Shown here piece after piece: positions 27,437 to 37,511 of a DNA stretch of 64,000 bases. The DNA is from Nostoc sp. TCL240-02 (lineage in GTDB: Bacteria > Cyanobacteriota > Cyanobacteriia > Cyanobacteriales > Nostocaceae), in assembly GCF_013343235.1 (NCBI RefSeq), contig NZ_CP040094.1:6133001-6197000 (forward strand), in the 5' to 3' direction. The notes beneath the pieces were generated by a model. It worked only from the letters and a program-made list of their open reading frames with translations. It was not told the DNA's origin and searched no databases. The translations under genes were made by a program, and so were the position numbers. Within the stretch, counting starts at the first letter, position 1; each line of letters starts with the position of its first letter.

Positions 27437-28039
27437 ACTTGTGCAAGCCCCCTTATGGCCATAAGAGGCAGGGAAAGGGGAGAAATAATTATCTACATTT
27501 CAGGATTTGTAACTATACATCCATTGCCGTGAAGAGATAGAGCATTCTGGTGATCGCTTTATTTTTGAGGTTTTGTGTCAGGCGATATCTTTCCTGCGGA
27601 ACGCTAACGCACTCACTCTTCTATAACAGGCGACTACATTTGCTATTTCGGCGACTACATTTGCTATTTCGGCGACTACATTTGCTATTTCAGCGATCGC
27701 ATTTGCTATTTTGGCGACAGCATTTGCTAAACTGCTACGCGTCTACGTCTTGTTCTTAAGGTTTTCTACAAGGCGTAGGCGTAGACCGTCGTAGACATCG
27801 CTCCCGATCAACAACTATCGAAGCAGAAAATTAAAGCATATCGTTTGAAGTACAAATTGTCTGCAAAAATTAAATTCTAAACCTCATCTATGTTGAAACC
27901 TAGAGTTTTTTGAAAGATATATTTATTTATGTAGGTTGGGTGGAGTGAAACGCAATCCAACATTACCACATTATTTATGTTGGGTTACGCGATCGCTGCA
28001 CCCAACCTACAAAACTACCGTTCTCAAGGTAGACGAGGT
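27437..28039. other. Repeat-rich gap upstream of purD
   Basis: No gene is supported. It contains a 21-bp tandem repeat array (27629-27730), GC-rich dispersed-repeat pieces (27575-27610 and 27735-27800, e.g. GGCGTAGACCGTCGTAGACA) and one copy of a MITE (27878-28042). A frame through the tandem array (27550-27759) is a by-product of the repeat. Confidence 0.6.
27629..27730. repeat. Five-copy 21-bp tandem repeat
   Basis: Units begin at 27629, 27650, 27671, 27692 and 27713. The first three are identical (GGCGACTACATTTGCTATTT plus C). Unit four carries the HIP1 octamer GCGATCGC in place of GCGACTAC. Unit five is partial (GGCGACAGCATTTGCTA). The period is two helical turns. Confidence 0.9.
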
Positions 28040-28042
28040 TTA
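27878..28042. mobile_element. MITE copy A (165 bp)
   Basis: The ends TAAACCTCATCTATGTTGA and the reverse complement of TCAAGGTAGACGAGGTTTA form imperfect terminal inverted repeats. The interior holds two GGTTGGGT/ACCCAACC palindromes. A shorter copy with the same ends lies at 28951-29066. It overlaps the 3' end of the small gene at 28040 by 3 bp. Confidence 0.75.
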
Positions 28043-28222
28043 AGTAGCTGAGTCTGAGCGTTCTATTTGCTGCCGAATGGTATCAATAGAAGCATTAATG
28101 CCAGCCAGTTTGGACTCTAAATCATCTCGTATCCAAATCAAGAATTTTAATTTCCGCTCTAAGCTAGCTTTGTGCGAAATAGGTTCGCTTCCATAGCAAG
28201 GACTACCCCAAAAAGGAAACAT
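28040..28222 (-). CDS. Small coiled-coil protein, 60 residues
   Basis: MFPFWGSP opens the peptide; the second half, WIRDDLESKLAGINASIDTI followed by RQQIER, is a strong amphipathic helix. This pattern (short glycine/proline-rich head, then coiled coil) recalls DUF5320-type small proteins, but I cannot be sure. AGAGG lies seven bases ahead of the ATG, which supports translation. Its stop overlaps the end of MITE copy A by a few bases, so its last residues may derive from the element. Confidence 0.5.
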   Translation of the reverse strand: MFPFWGSPCYGSEPISHKASLERKLKFLIWIRDDLESKLAGINASIDTIRQQIERSDSAT

Positions 28223-28538
28223 AGTTTACCTCTGTATTTAGCTTTCGTAAGAGTGCGATATATTGCACCACTTCATTCTGACTAATAACAATCAGACTAA
28301 TGTGGGTAATAACCGACCTAAATTGTACGTGCTTAACGAATACAAAGATAATAATGCTATTGAAACTCCAGATTGTGCAGATACCATAATATATTTTCCT
28401 TATTTTATCTTGGCTGGGTAGTGCTTGCTGTTCAAAACTTTCATAAACTCTCTGCACCCACAAGAAGTAAAATCTAAACTTTTAAAAAACTTAATACAAG
28501 GGTTACGTCGATTATATTATGTATAAAAATGGTGATTA
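28223..28538. other. 316-bp gap, no clear gene
   Basis: A minus-strand frame of 86 codons (28203-28463) overlaps the small gene's start and has no family signature, so I leave it uncalled. No repeat or terminator stands out. Confidence 0.35.
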
Positions 28539-28553
28539 TTGCTTAACTACTTT

Positions 28554-28907
28554 ATGTCTATTCAAGTTTACGGAATTCCCAACTGCGGCACTTGCAAAAA
28601 AGCTCTCATCTGGCTCCAAAGCAATAGCATTGAATATGAATTCATCAATACTAAAGAAACTCCACCCAACAGTGAGATGATCCAAAACTGGATGAAGTCT
28701 TTGGGTTCTGCTCCCATGCGGAATACCTCCGGTCAGTCTTATCGAGCTTTGGGAGATGAAAAGAAGACTTGGACTGATCAACAGTGGATTGACGCATTTG
28801 CTAACGATGCAATGCTGCTAAAACGCCCAATTTTCGTTAAAGATGGAACAGCAGTGTTAGTAGGCTTTAGAGATGAGGCAGTAATTAAAACAAAATTAAA
28901 GCTTTAA
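28554..28907 (+). CDS. ArsC/Spx-type thioredoxin-fold protein
   Basis: A 117-residue protein of the ArsC/Spx/YffB family. The N-terminus IQVYGIPNCGTCKKALIWL has the CxxC site typical of Spx-like regulators and of some arsenate reductases; KRPIFVKDGTAVLVGF near the C-terminus is the conserved 'RPI' strand. The arsenate-binding set of arginines cannot be confirmed by eye, so reductase or redox-sensing function are both possible. The start is set at ATG 28554, which begins the conserved domain; an ATG five codons upstream is also open. Two MITE copies flank the 28.0-29.0 kb interval. Confidence 0.85.
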   Translation: MSIQVYGIPNCGTCKKALIWLQSNSIEYEFINTKETPPNSEMIQNWMKSLGSAPMRNTSGQSYRALGDEKKTWTDQQWIDAFANDAMLLKRPIFVKDGTAVLVGFRDEAVIKTKLKL

Positions 28908-28950
28908 TTCAGATGGCTAATGGCTTTAACTCTTGATTTACAGGAAATTA

Positions 28951-29066
28951 TAAACCTCATCTATGTTGAAACCTAGAGTTTTTTAAAAGATATATTTATT
29001 ATGTTGGGCTACGCTATCGCTGCACCCAACATACAAAACTATGGTTCTCAAGGTAAACGAGGTTTA
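28951..29066. mobile_element. MITE copy B (116 bp)
   Basis: It starts with TAAACCTCATCTATGTTGA and ends ACGAGGTTTA, as in copy A at 27878-28042, in the same orientation. It lacks the first internal palindrome of copy A, which accounts for the 49-bp size difference. The interior includes GCTACGCTATCGCTGCACCC. Confidence 0.75.
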
Positions 29067-29181
29067 GTTATCTCATTATATAGATTTTTATCAAGTGCGT
29101 TTACTTCAAATAAATTTTCAATTCCAATAAATCCTAGCTAAGTGGTTAGCTAGAAAAATTTACTAGCTGAGATAGCTAAAC

Positions 29182-30456
<1,275 letters not shown>

Positions 30457-30542
30457 TTACAAGATTTAGTTAGCAGCAGTTATACTTCTATCTTGTATCT
30501 TGCACTATTCTCAATAACCGTAGGGGAGACAGTGAGGTTGTT

Positions 30543-31439
30543 ATGAGTGAGATTAAACGAGTTGCGATCGTTGGAGGAAACCACGGTAATGAGTTAACAG
30601 GAGTATATTTAGTCAAAAAGTTTCAGCAGTATCCAAATTTAATCAACAGGACAAGTTTTGAAACTCTGCCATTACTTGGCAATCTTAAAGCTATTGAAGA
30701 AGGTAAACGATACATTGACAGGGATTTAAACCGTTGCTTCACCAATCAAGGTTTACAAAATCCTCAACTCTCAAGTTATGAAGATACGCGGGCGAAAGCA
30801 ATCCAACAAGTACTGCAACCGCAAAATCAGCCATTTGTAGATGTAATTGTTGATTTGCACAGCACAACTGCCAACATGGGGTTAAGTCTGATTTTTTGTG
30901 ACCTGAATCCTTTCTTACTTCGGTTAGCTGCTTATTTAAGTTCTATCAATCCGATGGTAAAAGTTTTTGTGAATCAGCAATCTAAAGAAGGTGGTTTTCT
31001 TCGTTCTTTGTGCGAATTGGGTTTTGTTATCGAAGTTGGTGCTGTGGCTCAGAATATTTTAAATGCCGAATTATTTCAGCAAACAGAGCAGCTTATTTAT
31101 GCAATTTTAGACTATTTTGAAGGGTGCAATCAAGGTAATATTCCGCAGACAAGCAGCCAGCTTACACTCTATCAATATATTGAGACTATCGATTATCCTA
31201 GAAGCGATGTTTACGGCGGGCTGCAAAGTGGGGAGATTCAAGCCATGATTCATCCCCAGCTTCAGTTTAGAGACTATGAACCTCTAAATCCAGGCGATCC
31301 AATGTTTCTGACTTTTGCAGGAAAAGATATTTTCTATGAGGGAGAGTCTACTGTTTATCCTATTTTTATTAATGAAGCGGCTTACTACGAGAAAGGAATT
31401 GCGATGTATCTCAGTCAAAAGCTGCAAGAGGTAGTTTAA
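30543..31439 (+). CDS. Aspartoacylase/succinylglutamate desuccinylase family zinc hydrolase
   Basis: A 298-residue M14-type zinc amidohydrolase (AspA/AstE family). The zinc ligands are visible: His and Glu in [18 protein letters not shown], and the third in [21 protein letters not shown] gives the substrate-binding asparagine and arginine, and [11 protein letters not shown] the catalytic Glu. It would release acetate and aspartate from N-acetylaspartate or cleave a related N-acyl amino acid. Similarity to aspartoacylase is stronger than to AstE because no arginine-catabolism genes are nearby. GAGG precedes the ATG. The stop is 46 bp from the convergent propeller gene. Confidence 0.92.
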   Translation: MSEIKRVAIVGGNHGNELTGVYLVKKFQQYPNLINRTSFETLPLLGNLKAIEEGKRYIDRDLNRCFTNQGLQNPQLSSYEDTRAKAIQQVLQPQNQPFVDVIVDLHSTTANMGLSLIFCDLNPFLLRLAAYLSSINPMVKVFVNQQSKEGGFLRSLCELGFVIEVGAVAQNILNAELFQQTEQLIYAILDYFEGCNQGNIPQTSSQLTLYQYIETIDYPRSDVYGGLQSGEIQAMIHPQLQFRDYEPLNPGDPMFLTFAGKDIFYEGESTVYPIFINEAAYYEKGIAMYLSQKLQEVV

Positions 31440-31484
31440 TTTCTTTGCCCTTTTAACCAAGATTGCAAATCAACCAGTAAATAC

Positions 31485-33782
31485 TCAACCTGCTAGCCGA
31501 TACATAATCACTTTTCCTTTCCAGTTTTCTTCCACAAATACCAGATACTCACCATTTGAACGACGAAATGCGCGGATACCATAAGGTATATCAATCCAGC
31601 CACTTTCGCTGCCAACTTCTGGGCCTGGTTTTAGCTGTTGTACTTGCGCTCCCGTCTTGGCATTATAGACATATACCTCTGCGGTTTTGACTGTCACGGC
31701 AAATACCCGATCGCCCGCCACACTTATGGCTGCTGTAGACACTTCGCGTTTGCCGGTGGTGTCGTAGGGAATCACAACTCGCCACTTGGGGGTACGATTT
31801 CCTTTACTCCAATTGTCAAAACGGGCAATTTCAGATCCAGCAACTCCAGTATCATCACCGAAGGCCGGATGATCTACTGTAAAGCCTGACAAATACATAG
31901 TATCTGTTTCGGGGAAATATTCGATCCGCCGCAAGTCGTTAAATATGCTGGGAGTAGTTTGCTTTTCCATCGAAGTATAGTTGTAGATGGGGTTGCCTTT
32001 AGCATCTATTCCCTGTAAAGGATAGTGGCGAATGCCATCTTCTGTTCGCAAAGCTTTCCAAACATCTCCTTTGCTGTCTACCCACCATCCACCGATATAA
32101 GGATAATCTTTGCTGGTATCATATTCATTATTTTCAAATTTGCCATTACCGTTGCGATCGCGCCAGATCCATTCGCCTTTTTGTGGTTGATTCGGCGGCC
32201 AATTTCCCTTGAGAAATGGTTTATCTGCGCCATTGCTACCGACAAACATTCCGGCTGGAATAGCAATTTTGCCATCTGTGGCTGGATTAAAACGATATAT
32301 TTGCAGGAAACTGTTATACATATCAGTGAAGAACAAAAACGGCTTCCCTTGGATGCGGCGCACAAAAGTTCCATCTGGCGATGTATGCAGACGGGGATCT
32401 TGAGGATATTTGAAAGGATTTAAGGTGTAAGCTTTGTAAGTCCATTGCTTACCAGCAGGCTTACTGTAATCCATGAGATAGTGTTCTTGTTTGGTGAATA
32501 AATCTACACCATCAGTTTTAGGATCGGCATCTGCATTATCAACGAATATCAATCCTAGCGATCGCCATATTAGTTTTCCCGATGGCGAAAATTTCCGTAA
32601 ATCTGTTCCCGATTTGTTGAAACCATTACTATTTACATAGATATTACCTGAAGCATCTGCACCAACTCCGGTAAGTCCGTAAAGCTTCAAATCTCCAACT
32701 TCGCCAGTAATTTCTGTATAGATACCACCCTTAGAGCCAAAGCTACCTGTCTGCACTGGCTGATCTTTGATGTCATAAATCAACATTTGCTGACGCGGGC
32801 CATTTTCTGCCACTAACAGCTTACCTTGACGATCAATTGCGATCGCAGTTGGTTCAATAATATCTGCAATCTGTTGGGGCAATTGCTTTCCACTTTGGGA
32901 ATAATGTAAAATTTTGGCAGGTTTACTACCATTTTTGCTTTGAATAATCCACAGATTTTTTTGTGGATCAACAGTTATTGCTCCTGGATTGGCAAAGGTA
33001 AAACTGCGTACTTGCTTCATCGTATCAGTATCATAGACACGAATGCGGTTAGCAGCAAAATCACTCACATACAACTCGCTTCCTACTGTTGCTAATCCAG
33101 TCACTTCACTTTTTGTACTGGTAATTAACATACTTTTATCCCAGCCACGCCCTTCAGAAAACGGTGCAGGTTTTCCCGACAAATCATAGCGTCTAACGCA
33201 GTGCCAAGCTGTTCCTTCAGGAGGATAATCTTCATCAGTTTTACCCTTTGATCCCTGAGTCATGGCAAGGTAAATATATTTACTATTTGCCGTTACAGCG
33301 ATGCCACCTCCACGGCTCCAGCCATGAGTATCGCCAATAGCACCAATAACCTTACCATCTTTGTATATGGCTGCCTCCATTCCCGCCTCATCCCAATGGC
33401 TGTTGGTATAAACTGTGCCATCAGGAGAAACATACATTGCCTCAATATTGTTTTGTACCCGTAGATTTCCACTGCCAATAGTGTTACCTATCCACGATGT
33501 TTTGTAAGTAAGGGTGGGTGTTTCAGTATTGTTTTGTACCAGCAGATTTGTACTGTCAATAGAATTACTTGTCCACGATGTTTTGTATGTAAGCGTGGGT
33601 GTTTCTGTTGTTGCCCAGTCTGTTGTAATACCAAGAGCAGTAACAATGACTCCAACAGTCAAACTGAGTAAAAAATTGAAAGTTTTACTTCTTTGTAAAT
33701 ATCTAAATTTAGATAATTTTTTTATGTGCTGATGAAGCTTGCGACGGAGTTTTCCTAACTTCGTCATTAATTTATTTATCAT
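31485..33782 (-). CDS. Membrane-anchored or secreted NHL-type beta-propeller protein
   Basis: A 765-residue protein. The first 33 residues are basic, followed by one hydrophobic segment (about 34-52), so it is anchored in or exported across the membrane. Two 27-residue tandem units (about 59-85 and 86-112) follow. The rest is built of repeated propeller strands: AMYVSPDGTVYTN, LYVSDFAANRIRVYDTDT, GAITVDPQKNLWIIQS, AIAIDRQGKLLVAENG, and later WVDSKGDVWKALR. No catalytic residues are recognised. A role in binding or recognition at the cell surface is inferred from the fold; nearby genes are two GT4 glycosyltransferases. Confidence 0.8.
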   Translation of the reverse strand: MINKLMTKLGKLRRKLHQHIKKLSKFRYLQRSKTFNFLLSLTVGVIVTALGITTDWATTETPTLTYKTSWTSNSIDSTNLLVQNNTETPTLTYKTSWIGNTIGSGNLRVQNNIEAMYVSPDGTVYTNSHWDEAGMEAAIYKDGKVIGAIGDTHGWSRGGGIAVTANSKYIYLAMTQGSKGKTDEDYPPEGTAWHCVRRYDLSGKPAPFSEGRGWDKSMLITSTKSEVTGLATVGSELYVSDFAANRIRVYDTDTMKQVRSFTFANPGAITVDPQKNLWIIQSKNGSKPAKILHYSQSGKQLPQQIADIIEPTAIAIDRQGKLLVAENGPRQQMLIYDIKDQPVQTGSFGSKGGIYTEITGEVGDLKLYGLTGVGADASGNIYVNSNGFNKSGTDLRKFSPSGKLIWRSLGLIFVDNADADPKTDGVDLFTKQEHYLMDYSKPAGKQWTYKAYTLNPFKYPQDPRLHTSPDGTFVRRIQGKPFLFFTDMYNSFLQIYRFNPATDGKIAIPAGMFVGSNGADKPFLKGNWPPNQPQKGEWIWRDRNGNGKFENNEYDTSKDYPYIGGWWVDSKGDVWKALRTEDGIRHYPLQGIDAKGNPIYNYTSMEKQTTPSIFNDLRRIEYFPETDTMYLSGFTVDHPAFGDDTGVAGSEIARFDNWSKGNRTPKWRVVIPYDTTGKREVSTAAISVAGDRVFAVTVKTAEVYVYNAKTGAQVQQLKPGPEVGSESGWIDIPYGIRAFRRSNGEYLVFVEENWKGKVIMYRLAG
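33447..33608. repeat. Two 81-bp tandem units in the propeller gene
   Basis: The units encode TETPTLTYKTSW plus 15 residues ending LLVQNN or LRVQNN. The copies lie at 33528-33608 and 33447-33527. They form a linker between the membrane segment and the propeller. Confidence 0.8.
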
Positions 33783-34270
33783 ATAGTTTTTCAGCTTTTA
33801 ATTATTTATATACAATCATTTTTTGGGAAATCAGTAAAAAATATAATTATTATAAATAAGCGATAGTTTTACACTATCTTTACAAAAACCATTTTATTAT
33901 TTAATTTTTCAGCCAGTATCTATAAAACCTTCTCGAAGGTATTAATAGCTACTGTTCGATAAACAAAAATGGTAAATGTTAATACATGATATTTCTATAA
34001 TTATTAATTTATAGCGATTTTCGGCTCTCTCTATCTAGTATTCGCTTTTCCTAATTAATAAGTATCATATCTATCAAAATCAGTACTATGTAGTTTATAA
34101 AAACACAAGGTTTCCTCCCTTGTTGACGTTGACATATAAATAGTTTATAAATTGGTGTTCTATATAAAAATCTTGATTTGGAAATTCTAGTAATTAATTT
34201 TTGGAACATCTTGTAGGGACTTACAGTTATACATCCCTACTGTTTTAATATATCTATAGGAGACATATTA
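33783..34270. other. 488-bp AT-rich gap
   Basis: No gene or clear repeat. The region separates divergent genes, so it should hold promoters for both. AGGAGA lies 8 bases ahead of the GTG at 34271. Confidence 0.4.
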
Positions 34271-35440
34271 GTGAAAAATAAATCAGAAATTTTAGCTTCA
34301 TCATCTGCATCTATTCTCACATTGGGATTAGGCTGGTTTCCCAAGAATCCCGGAGGGTTAGAAAGATATATGTATGAACTAACTCATAAATTAGCAGCCA
34401 ATAAAGATCAGGTTGAATTATGCGGAGTTGGTCTACCAGAGGCTGAAATAAATTCGCCGATTAAGCTGACTAACTTGGCTTCTCCCGATAGCACTATTTG
34501 GCAAAGATTATGGTCTATTCGCACTAACTTTCAGAAAACAAGAACCAACAAACCAGATGCTATTAATCTACACTTTGCATTATATAGCTTTCCGCTTTTA
34601 GATATTTTACCAAAGGGAGTACCAGTTACTTTTAATTTTCATGGCCCTTGGGCTTCTGAGAGTCAGCAAGAGGTAGTTAATAAGAATCTAAGTCTTTTAA
34701 TTAAGCATCATCTAATAGAAAAAAACACATATAATCACTGCGATCGCTTCATTGTATTGAGCAAAGCATTTGGAAAAATTCTCCATGATAAATATCAAGT
34801 ACCGTGGAGCAAAATTAATATTATTCCTGGTGGAGTTGATATTAACTGGTTTCAACCAAATTTATCACGCCAAGAGGCTTTTAGACAGCTAGGCTGGCCA
34901 AATGATCGCCGGATAATATTTACATCCCGCCGTTTAGTGCATCGAACAGGAGTTGACAAATTGTTGCAGGCTTTGGCTATAATTAAACCCAGAATACCAG
35001 ATGTTTGGCTAGCGATCGCAGGTCGTGGTCACATCCAAGCTGCACTACAACAACAGGCTACAGAATTAGGACTAGATGACAACGTTAAATTTTTAGGTTT
35101 TCTCCCTGATGAGCAATTACCTATAGCTTACCAAGCTGCGGAATTGACTATAATGCCTAGTCAATCTTTTGAAGGGTTCGGATTAGTAATAGTCGAATCT
35201 CTGGCTTGTGGTACTCCTGTTTTATGTACCCCAGTTGGCGGAATGCCAGAAATTTTATCAGAATTTTCACCTGATTTAATTACAACTTCAACAGAAGCCT
35301 CAGCTATTGCTGAAAAATTAGAACAAGCGCTTTTGGGAAATATCCCCATACCTTCACGAGAATTTTGTCGTCAGTACGCAACTACACACTACGACTGGAA
35401 TCAAATTGCTCAACAAGTACGGAATGTTCTATTAAATTAA
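34271..35440 (+). CDS. Glycosyltransferase family 4 enzyme
   Basis: A 389-residue GT-B glycosyltransferase. The N-terminal acceptor domain opens with LGWFPKNPGGLERYMYELTH, the GG loop typical of GT4. The C-terminal donor domain has PGGVDINWFQP, RRLVHRTGVDKLLQAL and E-x7-E in SFEGFGLVIVESLACGTPVL. The sugar is not predictable from the sequence. The start is GTG with AGGAGA 8 bases upstream. A hairpin and another GT4 gene follow on the same strand, 50 bp downstream, so the two probably act in one polysaccharide or glycolipid pathway. Confidence 0.9.
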   Translation: MKNKSEILASSSASILTLGLGWFPKNPGGLERYMYELTHKLAANKDQVELCGVGLPEAEINSPIKLTNLASPDSTIWQRLWSIRTNFQKTRTNKPDAINLHFALYSFPLLDILPKGVPVTFNFHGPWASESQQEVVNKNLSLLIKHHLIEKNTYNHCDRFIVLSKAFGKILHDKYQVPWSKINIIPGGVDINWFQPNLSRQEAFRQLGWPNDRRIIFTSRRLVHRTGVDKLLQALAIIKPRIPDVWLAIAGRGHIQAALQQQATELGLDDNVKFLGFLPDEQLPIAYQAAELTIMPSQSFEGFGLVIVESLACGTPVLCTPVGGMPEILSEFSPDLITTSTEASAIAEKLEQALLGNIPIPSREFCRQYATTHYDWNQIAQQVRNVLLN

Positions 35441-35443
35441 ACT

Positions 35444-35467
35444 AGAGACGCGAAATTTTGCGTCTCT
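35444..35467 (+). terminator. Hairpin between the two GT4 genes
   Basis: AGAGACGC and GCGTCTCT form a perfect 8-bp stem over an AT-rich 8-base loop. It has only a weak T tract and is also a dispersed repeat, so it may only attenuate read-through. Confidence 0.5.
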
Positions 35468-35490
35468 GTATTGTATTATAAGGAAGTTTT

Positions 35491-36630
35491 ATGAAAATTT
35501 TTTTCTTAGACCAAAGCGGCAAACCAGGCGGTGCAGAATTATGTTTAATAGATATTGCTAAACCATACGGCGATCGCGCTTTGGTAGGTTTATTTGCAGA
35601 TGGGGCATTTAAAGAATTACTACAGCAAAATCATATTCCTGTAGAAGTTCTTGCAACTCAAGCAATTCAAGTTCATAAAGAAGGCACTTTGGTGCAAGGA
35701 TTAAAAAGTGTCGGACAACTTGCACCTTTGATTACTAAGGTAATTAAAAAAGCGCGTGAATATGATTTAATCTATGCTAATACTCAAAAAGCATTAGTTG
35801 TAGGAGCATTAGCAAGTTTTTTTAGTCATCGTCCTCTGGTTTATCATTTACATGATATTCTTTCCAAAGAACATTTTAGCCAAACTAATCTTCGCATTGC
35901 CATTAACTTAGCTAATCGTTGTGCCTCATTAGTAATTGCTAATTCCCAAGCTAGTAAAACAGCCTTTATCCAAGCAGGAGGACGCTCAGATATTGTCGAA
36001 GTTGTCTATAACGGCTTTAATCCAAAAATTTATCAAACTGATGAATCTGATATTAATCAATTACAGCAAAAATTAGGATTACAAGGAAAATTTGTAGTTG
36101 GACACTTTAGCCGTCTTGCACCTTGGAAAGGACAGCATATTTTAATTGATGCCCTTGCCAAATGTCCGCCAGAGGTGACAGTAATGTTAGTGGGAGATGC
36201 ACTGTTTGGCGAACAAGATTATGTCAAACAATTACACCAACAAGTTGCCGATCTCGGACTAGAAAACCGCGTCCAATTTTTAGGATTTCGTTCAGATATT
36301 CCCCAGTTAATGGCAGCTTGTGACTTAGTAGCACATACTTCTACTTCGCCAGAACCGTTTGGTAGAGTGATTGTTGAGGCGATGCTATGTGGAAAACCTA
36401 TAGTTGCAGCAAAAGCTGGGGGTGTAATGGAATTGGTAGAACATGGACTTAATGGTTTTTTGGTGACACCAGGAGAACCCCAGGAACTTGCACAGGTGAT
36501 AATCACCTGTCTTCAGGAAACGGAAATAACTGCAACTATAGCCAATAATGCTAGAACTACTGCTAGTGGGCGTTTTGATATTGCAACTATTAATCAGCAA
36601 ATTGCTCAACTGCTGTCTGACAAATTTTAG
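35491..36630 (+). CDS. Glycosyltransferase family 4 enzyme
   Basis: A 379-residue GT4 enzyme. The N-terminus IFFLDQSGKPGGAELCLIDI carries the GG(A)E loop. Further features are YHLHDILSKEHFS, VYNGFNPKIYQ, FSRLAPWKGQHILIDAL and the donor-site STSPEPFGRVIVEAMLCGKP followed by IVAAKAGG. Donor and acceptor are unknown. AAGGA lies 7 bases ahead of the ATG. It is the second gene of a GT4 pair; a strong hairpin follows at 36648-36671. Confidence 0.9.
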   Translation: MKIFFLDQSGKPGGAELCLIDIAKPYGDRALVGLFADGAFKELLQQNHIPVEVLATQAIQVHKEGTLVQGLKSVGQLAPLITKVIKKAREYDLIYANTQKALVVGALASFFSHRPLVYHLHDILSKEHFSQTNLRIAINLANRCASLVIANSQASKTAFIQAGGRSDIVEVVYNGFNPKIYQTDESDINQLQQKLGLQGKFVVGHFSRLAPWKGQHILIDALAKCPPEVTVMLVGDALFGEQDYVKQLHQQVADLGLENRVQFLGFRSDIPQLMAACDLVAHTSTSPEPFGRVIVEAMLCGKPIVAAKAGGVMELVEHGLNGFLVTPGEPQELAQVIITCLQETEITATIANNARTTASGRFDIATINQQIAQLLSDKF

Positions 36631-36647
36631 TACACTATGGCAGAATT

Positions 36648-36671
36648 AGGGGATCTTGGGCAAGATCCCCT
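36648..36671 (+). terminator. Strong hairpin after the GT4 pair
   Basis: AGGGGATCTTG and CAAGATCCCCT form a perfect 11-bp stem with a 2-base centre, 18 bp after the stop. It is the likely end of the GT4 transcript, although the T tract is poor. Confidence 0.6.
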
Positions 36672-36712
36672 ACAAATAATTTTGGATAATTTGTTTTTTC
36701 CAAGCGATCGCA

Positions 36713-36979
36713 TTAAGCTGCTTCCCGCAGTTGTGGTTGTGACGGCACACTCACCTCTGGAAACGAAAGTGAGAGTTGTTCTGCTTGAGGAACTGCGGCT
36801 TGCTGCAAAACTTGAACTTCGATATTCACGCTGACTAAATAACTGCCTGTATCAGCACCAACCGCTTCAGCAATTAATTTGGCGATATCTGGGCGTTTGG
36901 CAGTCAACGGATCGCGTAAAATACACCGATCCCATTCATGCTTGGCGGTCGGATTGAGGTTGAGAATATAATGCTTCAT
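36713..36979 (-). CDS. Hypothetical protein, about 88 residues
   Basis: The best start is ATG 36979, giving MKHYILNLNPTAKHEWDRCI, then LRDPLTAKRPDIAKLIAEAV and SYLVSVNIEVQVLQQ, and a Pro/Ser-rich tail ending in alanines. An open extension to 37036 adds 19 residues. Composition is protein-like. I do not recognise the family and see no catalytic motif. It converges with the GT4 pair. Confidence 0.5.
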   Translation of the reverse strand: MKHYILNLNPTAKHEWDRCILRDPLTAKRPDIAKLIAEAVGADTGSYLVSVNIEVQVLQQAAVPQAEQLSLSFPEVSVPSQPQLREAA

Positions 36980-37036
36980 CATCGAACTAACCCTTGAATC
37001 CATCTTCCAGAAGGTTGTCACACAGCCGTTAGGCAT

Positions 37037-37511
37037 TTCATTAGGCTTTGTGGACGCTATCCATATTATAGTATATTTGTACTAAAGATGATGATGTTTT
37101 AGTAAAAAAGTAGCGCAGATAGACTATTCGTAGCACTACACCTGTGTGCTAATACGATATTTGCGTGCTAAATCCCATTGTTTTAGGGCAGATGCAAAGA
37201 ATCGAAGTGCCATGCCTACCCCAGGCAAAGCCAATAGTAAATTTACAGCAGGTTGCAAGTCAATAAAGTAGAAAATGCAGGATTAACGCCTCAGATATAA
37301 AGATTTTCTGCCCCTACCTCCTATTCAAAACCCGTAGCTTTATATTTCATCCAAAGAAAAACTGCTGTATCTATTCCCTTGTTCTCCAATTTGGTGGTGC
37401 GCCTAAATCTATAATTATTAATTCCAGAAGATATGCCCATTAGGTAATGCTAACTAAAAGCTATTGCAATTAAGCTTACAAAGCAAGCCCTAATTTTATA
37501 CAAATCGCTAT
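37037..37511. other. 475-bp gap with a short unassigned minus-strand frame
   Basis: A frame of about 45 codons on the minus strand, ending at TAG near 37140, encodes AVNLLLALPGVGMALRFFAS then ALKQWDLARKYRIS. It has no start codon at its upstream limit and looks like the C-terminal remnant of a larger gene. Nothing else stands out. Confidence 0.35.

Noticed and set aside
27550..27759. 69-codon frame with repeated RRLHLLF units
   Set aside because: The periodicity comes from the 21-bp DNA repeat; there is no ribosome-binding site or homologous protein pattern.
28203..28463. 86-codon minus-strand frame upstream of the small coiled-coil gene
   Set aside because: It overlaps the other gene's well-supported start and shows no family pattern.
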